NCBI GenBank assembly: GCA_024346935.1
Contig: AP024878.1
Span: forward strand, 1,984,001-2,048,000
Direction of reading: 5' to 3'
Length of the DNA stretch: 64,000 bases
DNA from: Vibrio inusitatus
Lineage (GTDB): Bacteria > Pseudomonadota > Gammaproteobacteria > Enterobacterales > Vibrionaceae
The notes under the pieces were generated by a model. That model worked only from the letters and a program-made list of their open reading frames with translations. It was not told the DNA's origin and did not search any database. Below are positions 10,152 through 18,997 of this stretch, in pieces (the stretch's first letter is position 1; every line of letters begins with the position of its first letter). Made by a program: the position numbers and the translations under genes.

Positions 10152-10793
10152 ATGCAAGGTATGGACGTTGCTGTATATCTACAGTTTTTTGTTGGCTTAT
10201 TTGCCATTGTTAACCCTGTGGGCATCATGCCGATTTTCGTGTCATTGACGAATCATCTATCCCCAGAAGAACGTATTAAAACAGCCTCAACAGCAAATAT
10301 TGCTGTTGCGGTAATTTTGATCGTTTCCTTGTTTGCAGGCCAGATGCTGCTTGATGTGTTTAGTATCTCTCTTGATTCGTTTCGTATTGCAGGTGGCTTA
10401 CTTTTAGTTAGCATTGCATTTGCCATGATGAACGGCCAATTAGGTGAGCAAAAACAAAACAAGCAAGAAAAAGCAGAGAGTATTAGTAAAGAGCAAGTGG
10501 GCGTAGTACCACTAGCTATGCCGTTGATGGCGGGTCCTGGTGCTATCAGTTCAACCATCGTGTTTGGCTCAAATCACACGGGTCCAATGGATTATGTAGC
10601 AGTCACGGTTACCGTAATCATATTCTCTTTTTGTTGCTGGGTGTTGTTCCGCTCTGCACCTTTCATCGTACGTTTTTTAGGGCAAACAGGGATCAACGTT
10701 ATCACTCGTATTATGGGTTTGATATTGGGTGCACTCGGCATTGAATTTATTGCCAGCGGAATTGGCGCGCTATTCCCTGGGTTGATGAGCTAG
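10152..10793 (+). CDS. MarC/YchE family inner membrane protein
   Basis: 213 aa with about six membrane segments. The opening YLQFFVGLFAIVNPVGIMPIF and the segment AMPLMAGPGAISSTIV are hallmarks of the MarC (UPF0056) family. The biochemical function of the family is not settled. The ychE member sits next to adhE in E. coli and the same adjacency appears here. The start may be this ATG or the one three codons later (10161); both keep the family N-terminus. Confidence 0.88.
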   Translation: MQGMDVAVYLQFFVGLFAIVNPVGIMPIFVSLTNHLSPEERIKTASTANIAVAVILIVSLFAGQMLLDVFSISLDSFRIAGGLLLVSIAFAMMNGQLGEQKQNKQEKAESISKEQVGVVPLAMPLMAGPGAISSTIVFGSNHTGPMDYVAVTVTVIIFSFCCWVLFRSAPFIVRFLGQTGINVITRIMGLILGALGIEFIASGIGALFPGLMS

Positions 10794-10824
10794 TTGACAC
10801 CAGAAAACACATCCACATCCGTAC

Positions 10825-10853
10825 AAAAAAGCACCTCTTAGGTGCTTTTTTCG
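10825..10853 (+). terminator. Terminator after the MarC-family gene
   Basis: AAAAAAGCACCT and AGGTGCTTTTTT form a hairpin with a T-run. Confidence 0.88.
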
Positions 10854-10948
10854 TTCTAATCTGAAAAACGTGTGCTTAGGTTTCTTTTTCGGGTCACCTT
10901 ATATCTACGTGCTATCCTATTGTTATTACTGATTTAAGTTAATTTGAT

Positions 10949-11836
10949 ATGCCACACCCAGAACATACTCTTAGATACCGACTTTATGTGATCATTTTTC
11001 GTACCGATACGCCACTAGGTCGTTGGTTCGATATCTGCTTGATTGCTTCCATCATCAGCTCTTTGCTGGTTTTGATTATGGGTTCTGTAGAATCAGTAAA
11101 TGAAAAGTGGGCAACACAGCTAGGTTATCTTGAAGTTCTATTCACAGCCCTCTTTACTATCGAGTACTTATTGCGCCTATATTGCTCACCTAAGCCTTGG
11201 GCTTACGCGAAGAGCTTCTATGGCTTTGTAGACCTTATGGCCATCTTGCCTTTCTATATAGCGCTACTAGTACCAAATGCACACTTTCTGGGAGTGGTAA
11301 GACTGCTACGTGTAATGCGTATCTTCAGAATACTGAAATTGGTTCAATACATTCAAGATTCCAATGTCATCATGCGCTCCCTATGGAACTCTAGACGCAA
11401 GATTTTTATCTTCTTTAGTATGGTGGCCATACTCGTGACCATCTTTGGGGCGCTGCTATACATTATTGAAGGTCCAGAGAACGGCTTTACTAGCATTCCA
11501 ACCAGTATTTATTGGGCTATAGTCACCATCACCACGGTCGGCTACGGCGACATATCCCCTGTTACCACACTAGGTAGAGCAATAGCGTCACTGACTATGC
11601 TATTGGGTTATTCAATTCTGGCTGTACCCACAGGAATTATCACCGCAGAGATGAGCCAAGAAGTTAAGCAACAGAAGAAAATCTATCGAGACCATAGAGA
11701 TCTAGTGATGTGTCCAAATTGCATGAAGAATGACCATGAACCTGATGCGTTTCATTGCAAACACTGTGGCAGTGAGTTGCCAGATCATGAAGAACGTGTC
11801 GTGAAGATCACCAGTAGCACTAGTGATTATGATTAG
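10949..11836 (+). CDS. Voltage-gated-type potassium channel with C-terminal zinc ribbon
   Basis: 295 aa. Six membrane segments (S1-S6) span roughly residues 25-235. S4 carries regularly spaced arginines (VVRLLRVMRIFRILKL). The pore loop contains the K+ selectivity filter TTVGYGD near residue 200. After S6 a cytoplasmic tail ends in CPNC-X14-CKHC (about residues 254-275), a four-cysteine zinc-ribbon knuckle. Gating by voltage or by the tail is inferred. It has its own upstream region. Confidence 0.9.
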   Translation: MPHPEHTLRYRLYVIIFRTDTPLGRWFDICLIASIISSLLVLIMGSVESVNEKWATQLGYLEVLFTALFTIEYLLRLYCSPKPWAYAKSFYGFVDLMAILPFYIALLVPNAHFLGVVRLLRVMRIFRILKLVQYIQDSNVIMRSLWNSRRKIFIFFSMVAILVTIFGALLYIIEGPENGFTSIPTSIYWAIVTITTVGYGDISPVTTLGRAIASLTMLLGYSILAVPTGIITAEMSQEVKQQKKIYRDHRDLVMCPNCMKNDHEPDAFHCKHCGSELPDHEERVVKITSSTSDYD

Positions 11837-11857
11837 CCAAGCTGCCATAGTGAGAAG

Positions 11858-12050
11858 TTGTCATACTGGCGAATGCCAGTATCTTAGAGTGCACATACTC
11901 AGGTCAAGAACCACCTAAGATTCCAGCTCAAGGCTGGAATGACGGTAAAATCGGACGTTCGCTCTCTGTCTGCACTAAATTATGTCGTCATTCAGGAAGC
12001 AACAGGGTTGCTATCCTAAATCTTAGAAAGATCGAGTCCTCCCCACTCTA
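11858..12050. repeat. Intergenic palindromic repeat element
   Basis: Non-coding stretch after the channel gene with nested palindromes: TACTGGCGAATGCCAGTA (11864-11881) and ATTCCAGCTCAAGGCTGGAAT at 11920-11940 with a GACGG tail, then GTCGTCATTC. The composition resembles REP/MITE-like elements dispersed in Vibrio intergenic regions. No second copy was found in this window, so the repeat call rests on structure alone. Confidence 0.5.
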
Positions 12051-12054
12051 AAAA

Positions 12055-12084
12055 CAAAAAAAGCGCCCATAGGGCGCCTTCAAA
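12055..12084 (-). terminator. Terminator after asd
   Basis: Read on the minus strand, GGCGCCCTATGGGCGC is followed by a run of seven T residues, 25 bp past the asd stop. Confidence 0.85.
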
Positions 12085-12108
12085 TCAACTAAGCACTTAA
12101 AGCTACTA

Positions 12109-13230
12109 TTAAGACTTCTCAGCCAGAATAATACGTAGAGTACGACGCAGTGGCTCTGCAGCCCCCCATAGGAGCTGATCGCCCACAGTAAAGGCATTTA
12201 AAAAGTCATCGCCCATGGCCATCTTACGCAGACGACCAACAGGAACAGACATAGTACCCGTCACCTTCGCTGGAGTAAGCTCTTGAGCTGTAATATCACG
12301 CTCATTTGGAATAACTTTAACCCAATCGTTATGCGTTCCAATGATCTCTTCGATTTCGTCCATAGGTACGTTTTGCTTCAGCTTGATGGTCAGTGCTTGT
12401 GCGTGACAACGCATTGCGCCGATACGAACACAGGTACCATCAATGGCAATTGGGTTTCCATCTAAGCCCAGAATCTTGTTCGCTTCAACGCCCGCTTTCC
12501 ACTCTTCTTTGCTCTGGCCATTTTCGCGTTTAACGTCAATCCAAGGGATAAGAGAGCCTGCTAGAGGTGCGCCAAACTGATCGGTAGGGAAAGCATCAGA
12601 GCGAATAGTTTCTGCAACTTTACGATCGATATCTAAAATAGAGGTCGCTGGATCGGCAAGCTCAGCCGCAACTGATTGCTGCACAACACCCATTTGAGCA
12701 ATCAGCTCACGCATGTTTTTCGCACCAGCGCCAGAAGCCGCTTGATAAGTCATAGCACTCATCCACTCAACAAGACCTTTCTCATAGAGCCCGCCGAGCG
12801 CCATTAGCATCAAGCTTACTGTGCAGTTACCACCTACAAAGGTAGAAGTACCTGAATGAATGCCTTGCTGAATTTGAGCCAGGTTCACAGGATCAAGAGT
12901 AATGATGGAGTCTTTATCCATACGCAGTGTAGAAGCAGCATCAATCCAGTAGCCTTTCCAACCCGCTTGTTTCAGTGCAGGATACACTTTCTCAGTATAA
13001 CTACCGCCCTGACAGGTCACAATGGCATCTAATTGCTTCAGACTTTCGATATCAAAAGCATCCTGTAGCATACCCGCTTCTTTTCCTGCATAGACAGGAG
13101 CCGGAATACCGACCTGAGAGGTGCTATAGAAGACCGGATCGATTAGATCAAAGTCGTTTTCTTCTACCATTCTTTGCATTAAAACTGAGCCAACCATACC
13201 GCGCCAGCCAACTAAACCTACTCGCATCAT
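12109..13230 (-). CDS. asd: Aspartate-semialdehyde dehydrogenase
   Basis: Makes L-aspartate semialdehyde from aspartyl phosphate with NADPH, the branch point to lysine/diaminopimelate, threonine and methionine. 373 aa, of the enteric long type. The NADP loop [14 protein letters not shown] is N-terminal. The catalytic Cys lies in [10 protein letters not shown] and the active-site His in [14 protein letters not shown] lies 7 bp before the first of two tandem ATG codons; the second (13227) is also possible. The C-terminal block WGAAEPLRR is conserved. Confidence 0.96.
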   Translation of the reverse strand: MMRVGLVGWRGMVGSVLMQRMVEENDFDLIDPVFYSTSQVGIPAPVYAGKEAGMLQDAFDIESLKQLDAIVTCQGGSYTEKVYPALKQAGWKGYWIDAASTLRMDKDSIITLDPVNLAQIQQGIHSGTSTFVGGNCTVSLMLMALGGLYEKGLVEWMSAMTYQAASGAGAKNMRELIAQMGVVQQSVAAELADPATSILDIDRKVAETIRSDAFPTDQFGAPLAGSLIPWIDVKRENGQSKEEWKAGVEANKILGLDGNPIAIDGTCVRIGAMRCHAQALTIKLKQNVPMDEIEEIIGTHNDWVKVIPNERDITAQELTPAKVTGTMSVPVGRLRKMAMGDDFLNAFTVGDQLLWGAAEPLRRTLRIILAEKS

Positions 13231-13353
13231 CTCTATACTCCATGTAATTTTGGGAATGCACTGAAATCATCGTCAGTGCTAATCAAATTTTTTACTGTCC
13301 TTCATATTTAAAAAAGTTGAGCCGAATGACAAGAAATTTTATCCATAAAGTGT

Positions 13354-13386
13354 AAAAAAAACGCAACCTCAAAGGTTGCGTTATCT
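13354..13386 (-). terminator. Terminator after yejK
   Basis: On the minus strand ACGCAACC and GGTTGCGT form the stem, followed by a run of eight T residues. Confidence 0.86.
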
Positions 13387-13406
13387 TAACTACTTGTTTT
13401 TAAGGG

Positions 13407-14408
13407 TTAACCCTTTCGAGTGAGCTGATCTCGTAGATTTGGTGGGCAACCTTTGATTGTTAAGGTGTCAGTCTCTGGATCATAGAAAACACGCTCACCC
13501 ATTAACATAGAATCAAAGCTGATATTCAGGCCGCCACCTGCGCCAACGAACTTAGTTAGCTTGCGTACAGCTGCTCTATCGCCCGGAAAGCTCTCTTCCA
13601 GCTCATAGCCTTGCTCTTGAGTAAAATCAGAAAAGCTCGTGCCGTCATCGCTTTTTGGTAGCTCTTGTGATAACTCACGAACTTCAACCTCATCACCTGC
13701 TTTGATCTGCTCGTTACAGTAATCGGCAACCTGTTTGCGATAAGAATTTGCGTCATCTTTCTCTAACTTAGCATCAGCAACAAAGTCATCCACGGCTTGC
13801 ATCAACACCAAATTTTGCTGTTTGGTATCCAAGCCAGTTTCCGCTTGCAGAAAATCCAAGAAGAAATCAGAAACCTTACGCCCTACTCGCCCCTTGATAA
13901 AAGTAAGCGAGCGGTTTGAATCCCTGTCTGTTTGATAAGTAGAAAGATCAATACGTGCCGCTATATCCATCTTAGAGATATCTAAGTAATCCGTAGCACT
14001 AATATCTAGCCCTTCGGTAACTTTAAGACTTTCGTTAGATGGGATAAGCGCAATAAACAAATAATCAGTGGCTAAAGACTGATAGTGAGCTAGCACTAAG
14101 AAGCCTTCTTCAGCAAAAGGGTATTTGCTGATCTCAGAGATCAGTCGCTTGGCACTATTTTGTGAGAAAGTGTAAAAGTCGAGAGCATCGGCTAACGTGT
14201 CGTCTAACCAAACCTTGAACTCGCTCTCATCTGAGAAGGTTCCAAAGCCTTTTCCTGCTTTTGCATTGAACACTCGATGCAATTCAGCGACTAAACTTTC
14301 AGTAGATGCGTCATTAGTTAGTGCTGATTCACGGTAGTTAACCGTTAGCTGTTGCTCAGAATCTTTAACTAATTGATGCAAAATGACATTAGATAATTGT
14401 AAACTCAT
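13407..14408 (-). CDS. yejK: Nucleoid-associated protein YejK (NdpA)
   Basis: 333-aa cytosolic protein of the YejK/NdpA family that associates with the nucleoid; its molecular activity is poorly defined. The C-terminal segment GGLNISFDSMLMGERVFYDPETD and the acidic central part agree with the family. It is divergent from yejL, with 84 bp between starts, and the yejK / yejL-yejM arrangement is conserved in gammaproteobacteria. Confidence 0.93.
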   Translation of the reverse strand: MSLQLSNVILHQLVKDSEQQLTVNYRESALTNDASTESLVAELHRVFNAKAGKGFGTFSDESEFKVWLDDTLADALDFYTFSQNSAKRLISEISKYPFAEEGFLVLAHYQSLATDYLFIALIPSNESLKVTEGLDISATDYLDISKMDIAARIDLSTYQTDRDSNRSLTFIKGRVGRKVSDFFLDFLQAETGLDTKQQNLVLMQAVDDFVADAKLEKDDANSYRKQVADYCNEQIKAGDEVEVRELSQELPKSDDGTSFSDFTQEQGYELEESFPGDRAAVRKLTKFVGAGGGLNISFDSMLMGERVFYDPETDTLTIKGCPPNLRDQLTRKG

Positions 14409-14492
14409 AGGAGATTTCTATCTCTTGTGATTTCAGTTGTTATTCATAGTAGGTTATCATAAGCCGTTTCCACTATCATTAGCAGAGTAACT

Positions 14493-14708
14493 ATGCCTAT
14501 TACATCGAAATACAGTGACGAAAAAGTCGAAACCATGTTAGCTGAAATAGCTACAGTCCTTGAAAAACACCAATCGACTCCAGAACTGAGCTTGATGTTG
14601 GTTGGCAATATCGCGACAAACGTTCTTAACCAGAACGTGGCAAAGGGACAAAGGAAGGCCATCGCCAAAACTTTTTCAGATGCATTAATCGCATCTGTTG
14701 AAGACTAA
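14493..14708 (+). CDS. yejL: YejL family protein
   Basis: 71-aa helical protein of the YejL (DUF1414) family with unknown function. The [19 protein letters not shown] start and the [13 protein letters not shown] segment are typical. It precedes yejM by 25 bp, so they are likely cotranscribed. Confidence 0.92.
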   Translation: MPITSKYSDEKVETMLAEIATVLEKHQSTPELSLMLVGNIATNVLNQNVAKGQRKAIAKTFSDALIASVED

Positions 14709-14733
14709 CAACTAATAACAAGAACGAACATTC

Positions 14734-16533
14734 ATGGTAGATAGCGGTAATTCTTACGCAGAACGAGTATCAAGGCTTGTCAGCTGGGGACATTGGTTTA
14801 GTTTTTTCAATGTCATCGTTGCAATGCTCATTGGTACGCGATACATAGCTGAATCCCCTTGGCCAGAAACCCTACTTGGGCAACTGTACTTATTCTCATC
14901 TTGGGTAGGCCATTTTGGCTTCTTGGTATTTGGACTCTATGTACTCTGCCTGTTCCCTATAACCTTTGTTGTCCCGAACTTTAAACTGTTCAGGATAGTA
15001 GGTGTGCTCGCGAGCACAGTTGGGCTGACCGTTTTGTTACTTGATACACAAGCGTATCAAGAGCTTAACCTGCATCTAAACCCTATCGTTTGGGAGCTGC
15101 TGTTAAGTGATGATAAGAATGCCATTAATGCAAAATGGCAAACGCTGTTCGTTCTTGTACCCATCATTTTCTTTGTGCAACTCGCTCTAGCTGAGTGGGT
15201 GTGGCGCAAACAAAGAAAACTGTCACATAAACGCATTGGCCGCCCTATTGCTGTTGTGTTCTTTGTGAGCTTTATTTTCAGTCACTTAGTCTATATCTGG
15301 GCTGACGCTACCTTCTACAATCCAATTACTAATCAACGTGCTAACTTCCCGTTGTCGTACCCAATGACGGCTAAAACCTTTTTAGAACGCCAAGGCTGGT
15401 TCGATAGAGAAGAATATCAGCAGCGTGTTGAGCGCGGTGAAGCAAATACCGAAGTACTTACTTACCCTCTAGAAACCTTGAAGGTAAGTAAGAGTAAGAG
15501 TAAGAACTACAATCTTATGATGATTGTGGTTGAAGATTTACGCTCAGACAGCATGACTCCTGAAACCATGCCAGCACTGAGTGAATTTGCCACTCAGAAC
15601 CAAAACTTCAGCCATCATTACAGCTCTGGTAACGACAATTACGCCTCGTTTGGTTTATTTTATGGTATCCCTGCGACATATTCCGCCAATGTTCGTCATC
15701 ACGAGACTCAACCCTTATTCGTAGAGCAACTTCAGTATCGTAACTACGATATGGCTTTCTTTAGTGGCAACGACTTCTCATCGAATATCTATGACGATGT
15801 TATCTTAAGCGGTTTAGACGATAACCTTACTGAACAGATCAGCAAGTCGGATAAAGCCGCTGTGGCCAACTGGCAACAGTGGCTTGATAACGAAGGTAAC
15901 AAAAACTGGTTTAGCCTTCTTCATCTCACACAGATGCAACAGTTTGAAGATCACGTAAGTGATGTCTCTGGAAAAAATGCAGAGGCAGTGCTACGCCAGG
16001 CTTACAACACCACCGCTAGCAAAATTGACACCTCAATCGAACAGGTACTTACTGCGCTGCAAGATAAAGAATTACTAAACAACACTATTGTCGTGATTAC
16101 TTCAGATCATGGCTGGGAATTTAACGAAACCAACACCAACAGTTGGGGTTCAAACAGTAATTACAGCAAGTATCAGTTGCAGGTACCAATGGTGATACAT
16201 TGGCCAAATAAACGCGCAAAAGAATGGACGCATGTATCAAGCCACTTTGATTTGTCAGTAACTTTGATGCAAGATCTACTTGGTGTAACGTCCAACCCAG
16301 CAGATTTCAGTAGCGGTCAAAACTTGTTTAATGACAAAAAACGCCGTTGGACGATGGCTGGAGACGCTCGTGAATTTGCATTGATTTCTCCTAATGAAAT
16401 TACTGTCTTAGACCGCTATGGCAACTACAAAGTGTTTGACCACAATTACCGTAGACAACGTGATGTAAAACCAAAACTGTCCGTTATTATGCAGGGTTTG
16501 TCAGAAACTAAGCGTTTCTACGAACAGCAATAA
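14734..16533 (+). CDS. yejM: Inner membrane lipid regulator YejM (PbgA/LapC)
   Basis: 599 aa: five N-terminal membrane segments (to about residue 190), a linker, then a periplasmic sulfatase/alkaline-phosphatase-like domain beginning at YNLMMIVVEDLRSDSMTPETMP. In E. coli this protein senses periplasmic lipopolysaccharide and, through LapB, controls LpxC turnover. The domain lies in the periplasm and is generally considered non-enzymatic. ITSDHGWEFNET is conserved. It follows yejL and ends 2 bp before tRNA-Pro. Confidence 0.94.
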   Translation: MVDSGNSYAERVSRLVSWGHWFSFFNVIVAMLIGTRYIAESPWPETLLGQLYLFSSWVGHFGFLVFGLYVLCLFPITFVVPNFKLFRIVGVLASTVGLTVLLLDTQAYQELNLHLNPIVWELLLSDDKNAINAKWQTLFVLVPIIFFVQLALAEWVWRKQRKLSHKRIGRPIAVVFFVSFIFSHLVYIWADATFYNPITNQRANFPLSYPMTAKTFLERQGWFDREEYQQRVERGEANTEVLTYPLETLKVSKSKSKNYNLMMIVVEDLRSDSMTPETMPALSEFATQNQNFSHHYSSGNDNYASFGLFYGIPATYSANVRHHETQPLFVEQLQYRNYDMAFFSGNDFSSNIYDDVILSGLDDNLTEQISKSDKAAVANWQQWLDNEGNKNWFSLLHLTQMQQFEDHVSDVSGKNAEAVLRQAYNTTASKIDTSIEQVLTALQDKELLNNTIVVITSDHGWEFNETNTNSWGSNSNYSKYQLQVPMVIHWPNKRAKEWTHVSSHFDLSVTLMQDLLGVTSNPADFSSGQNLFNDKKRRWTMAGDAREFALISPNEITVLDRYGNYKVFDHNYRRQRDVKPKLSVIMQGLSETKRFYEQQ

Positions 16534-16535
16534 CT

Positions 16536-16612
16536 CGGACTGTAGCGCAGCTTGGTAGCGCATCCGCCTGGGGGGCGGAGGGTCGCAGGTTCAAATCCTG
16601 TCAGTCCGACCA
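16536..16612 (+). tRNA. tRNA-Pro (GGG)
   Basis: 77 nt with encoded CCA. Acceptor CGGACTG pairs with CAGTCCG. The anticodon stem TCCGC/GCGGA encloses loop CTGGGGG with anticodon GGG at 16570-16572. The T arm contains GGTTCAAATCC. A U-tract hairpin follows. Confidence 0.97.
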
Positions 16613-16621
16613 ACCTTATAA

Positions 16622-16661
16622 AAGGCTCTAAACAGAGATTAACTGTTTAGGGCCTTTTTAC
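16622..16661 (+). terminator. Terminator after tRNA-Pro
   Basis: AAGGCTCTAAACAG pairs with CTGTTTAGGGCCTT (one mismatch) and is followed by TTTT. Confidence 0.85.
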
Positions 16662-16763
16662 TTATCACTCCATACCAATAAATCATCGATTGGCATCAAT
16701 TGGTCACTAGATATCGGCAATGTCTTGCTATTGTTTCCGTTCTGAATTTTTGGACGCACAATA

Positions 16764-17338
16764 ATGGCTAAACAGCGCGGCTTCACTCTCATAGAACTTG
16801 TAGTAGTCATTGTCATCGTTGGTATCCTTGCGGTAACGGCAGCGCCTCGCTTTCTTAATCTACAACGCGATGCACGTATATCTACCATCATGAGCGTCAA
16901 AGCAGCCATGCATGAGGCAGCAGGTTTAGCTTACACCAAAGCGGCTATCGAAGGCGTAGAAGGGCCGCCCGCTCTTCTGCCGACGGTAATGATAATGATG
17001 GAGATCCTGTACTGACTAATCTTGGTTATCTAGAATTAAAATATGGCTATCCAGAAGCCATGTTATCCACTGACGAAAAATTTGATAGCGAAACTAATAG
17101 CATTCCTCGCTTAGGAATTATCGAACTAACTACAATTGACCAAGATGAACTTGATATTTGTTACAGCGAAACCTGTAAGTCTGAAAGTAATACGAGCAGT
17201 TATGTTCACGTAGGATACAACATGACCGACGAAGCAAATATCGACTCTAGGTGTTATGTTCGATATATCGAAGCCGAAGGCACAAGCAATACCGACAGTA
17301 AAGCATATCTAATCACAACAGAAACTGCCGGCTGTTAA
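16764..17338 (+). pseudogene. Type IV pilin-like protein, frameshifted
   Basis: The N-terminus has a classic prepilin leader and hydrophobic helix: MAKQRG, cleavage before [18 protein letters not shown], then [13 protein letters not shown], as in MSHA-type pilins. The frame breaks near 16962. The first frame stops at 17015, while the next frame continues with [18 protein letters not shown] into the 17060-17338 reading frame, which ends with a Cys-X-rich globular tail. One extra G in the GGG run near 16962-16966 would restore one frame. It is either a real inactivating deletion or a sequencing error. No pilus assembly genes are nearby, so it would be an orphan pilin. Confidence 0.8.
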
Positions 17339-17427
17339 GAGTTTTGCCACTTCTGATTAAAAAGCAATCAAACGATTCTCCATAGACTTTACAACTCAGC
17401 AAAAGCTTTATATTATAGCGCCCACAC

Positions 17428-17518
17428 GGAGAGATGGCTGAGTGGTCGAAAGCACCGGTCTTGAAAACCGGCAACCGTTAATAGCGGTTCTAGGGTTCAA
17501 ATCCCTATCTCTCCGCCA
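17428..17518 (+). tRNA. tRNA-Ser (UGA), island integration site
   Basis: 91 nt with a long variable arm and encoded CCA. Acceptor GGAGAGA pairs with TCTCTCC. The anticodon stem CCGGT/ACCGG encloses CTTGAAA with anticodon TGA (17462-17464). Its 3' end is duplicated at 35918-35950, which marks it as the attachment site of the adjacent island. Confidence 0.97.
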
Positions 17519-17522
17519 CATT
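17490..17522 (+). repeat. attL: left 33-bp direct repeat of the genomic island
   Basis: Covers the T arm, acceptor 3' strand and CCA of tRNA-Ser plus four bases (ends CCACATT). Identical over 33 bases to 35918-35950. An integrase gene begins 77 bp downstream, the usual geometry of tRNA-borne islands. Confidence 0.93.
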
Positions 17523-17523
17523 T

Positions 17524-17550
17524 AAAGCCCTGATTTATCAGGGCTTTTTC
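17524..17550 (+). terminator. Terminator after tRNA-Ser, inside the island
   Basis: AAAGCCCTGA and TCAGGGCTTT form a 10-bp stem with loop TTTA and a T-run. Confidence 0.88.
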
Positions 17551-17576
17551 CATTTCTGAATCCCTGAAAACGCTCT

Positions 17577-17600
17577 GGTGAGTCAATCAGGTGAGTCAAT
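17577..17600 (+). repeat. Two tandem GGTGAGTCAAT motifs at the left island end
   Basis: Copies at 17577-17587 and 17590-17600, 13 bp apart, the second overlapping the integrase ATG. A third identical copy is at 35831-35841 near attR, extended there to GGTGAGTCAATCA exactly as in the first copy. The arrangement looks like integrase arm-type or excisionase binding sites (inference). Confidence 0.55.
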
Positions 17601-18891
17601 GTATCTATTCAAAAACCGCTTCAGCGTCTATTTCGTGCGAGTCTGCACGCCAAAAGCCCTTGTTAAGCAAGGCTTCCCGTTCGATTTTAAATTCAGCCTA
17701 AGAACAAAGTCGCGATCCGTAGCAATCAGGCGCAGCCACCCCCTGATTATGCAGATTCAAAAATCCCTAGATAATATCGACTCTGCTAGGGATTGTGTTA
17801 GAGAAACTAAAGCAGAAATCACTCGGGCCATTGAAGTGCTAAGAAATGCGTTCAATGACTCGGGAATTGATATAAATTCTGTTCCGTTGGCAACAGAATC
17901 TACCCCCTCGTCAAGTACCAAAGCCCGACAAAATTACGCTCAAGGCTTTCAGTGGCAAAAAGAATTCATTGATACAAAGCGAAAATCAAAAGTTACTCAC
18001 TTGACGGTTCATCAGTTGGACACTAGAACCACCTATTTCCTCAATTACTTTAAAACTAAGAAAACGCCAATAGATAAAATCAGTGCCTCTGTTTTACTGG
18101 ATTATGGGAATCACCTTCAAAGTTGGGATAAGAGCGCAAAAACGAAAAAAGACTACTGGTCAGCGGCAAAGCAATTCATTAAATGGCTGACACAAAAAGA
18201 ACGGCTCCTCCGTAACCCATTTGAAGGCTTAACCATGACATTTCGCTCAGAAAAATTCGCTTCTGAACAAAGAGAGAAATGGTCAAAAAAACAAATACAC
18301 AACCTACTCTCATCCCATCTTTTTCGAGAAGCCTCTCCTTCGTTGAAGTGGTCAACGTTACTTTTGATTTATATGGGATTACGGCCTTCGGAAGTCTGTC
18401 AGCTCAAGATTAAAGATATTCAACCTAATCAGGGGCTATTCACATTGACTATCACCGACAAGGGAGACTCTCAGAAACTGAAAAACTCGCATTCACTGAG
18501 AACTCTTCCTATTCATAAAACGCTCATTGACCTAGGGTTCATTGACTTTGTCAGAAAGCAAAAGCAACACAAAAAGCTCCAACTATTTGATTGGAAACCA
18601 AGTGGTGCTGACAACGACTGGACAAAGCGCTTTCGCACTCAGTTTGGCAAGATCCAAACTGCTATTAACATGCAATCAGGTGAGCGGCCTACCGCTTACG
18701 GGTTACGTCATACATTCATTGATGATCTCAAACAAAAAGGCATCGAAGAGTATCAAGTGGCCGAAGTCGTTGGACATGCAAATCACAATATGACTTATGG
18801 ACGGTATGGAAAGAAATTAACTATTTTCAAGCTTAGAGGGGTAATAGAGCAATTTTCCCTCGAAGAATTCTCACCAGAAACACAAACGTAA
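17599..18891 (+). CDS. Tyrosine recombinase (island integrase)
   Basis: 430 aa from the ATG at 17599, which has an AGGTGA ribosome site; a GTG at 17578 is open but less likely. The N-terminal segment MYLFKNRFSVYFVRVCTPKA is the arm-binding type typical of island integrases. A SAM-like core-binding domain lies at about residues 110-210. Catalytic residues are the first Arg in LIYMGLRPSEVCQL, the second Arg in AYGLRHTF (the HxxR His is Tyr here), a later His in EVVGHANHN and Tyr in YGRYGKK. It sits next to tRNA-Ser and attL, so it is the likely integrase of this island. Confidence 0.92.
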   Translation: MYLFKNRFSVYFVRVCTPKALVKQGFPFDFKFSLRTKSRSVAIRRSHPLIMQIQKSLDNIDSARDCVRETKAEITRAIEVLRNAFNDSGIDINSVPLATESTPSSSTKARQNYAQGFQWQKEFIDTKRKSKVTHLTVHQLDTRTTYFLNYFKTKKTPIDKISASVLLDYGNHLQSWDKSAKTKKDYWSAAKQFIKWLTQKERLLRNPFEGLTMTFRSEKFASEQREKWSKKQIHNLLSSHLFREASPSLKWSTLLLIYMGLRPSEVCQLKIKDIQPNQGLFTLTITDKGDSQKLKNSHSLRTLPIHKTLIDLGFIDFVRKQKQHKKLQLFDWKPSGADNDWTKRFRTQFGKIQTAINMQSGERPTAYGLRHTFIDDLKQKGIEEYQVAEVVGHANHNMTYGRYGKKLTIFKLRGVIEQFSLEEFSPETQT

Positions 18892-18997
18892 TAGGTCGCG
18901 TTTTTTTTCTGTAGATACACCGTAATTTAATCAATTTAGTTGGCTTACCCCGCTCCGAAGCAGCAACACAAGGTTGCTGCAAATGGAGTATATACTC

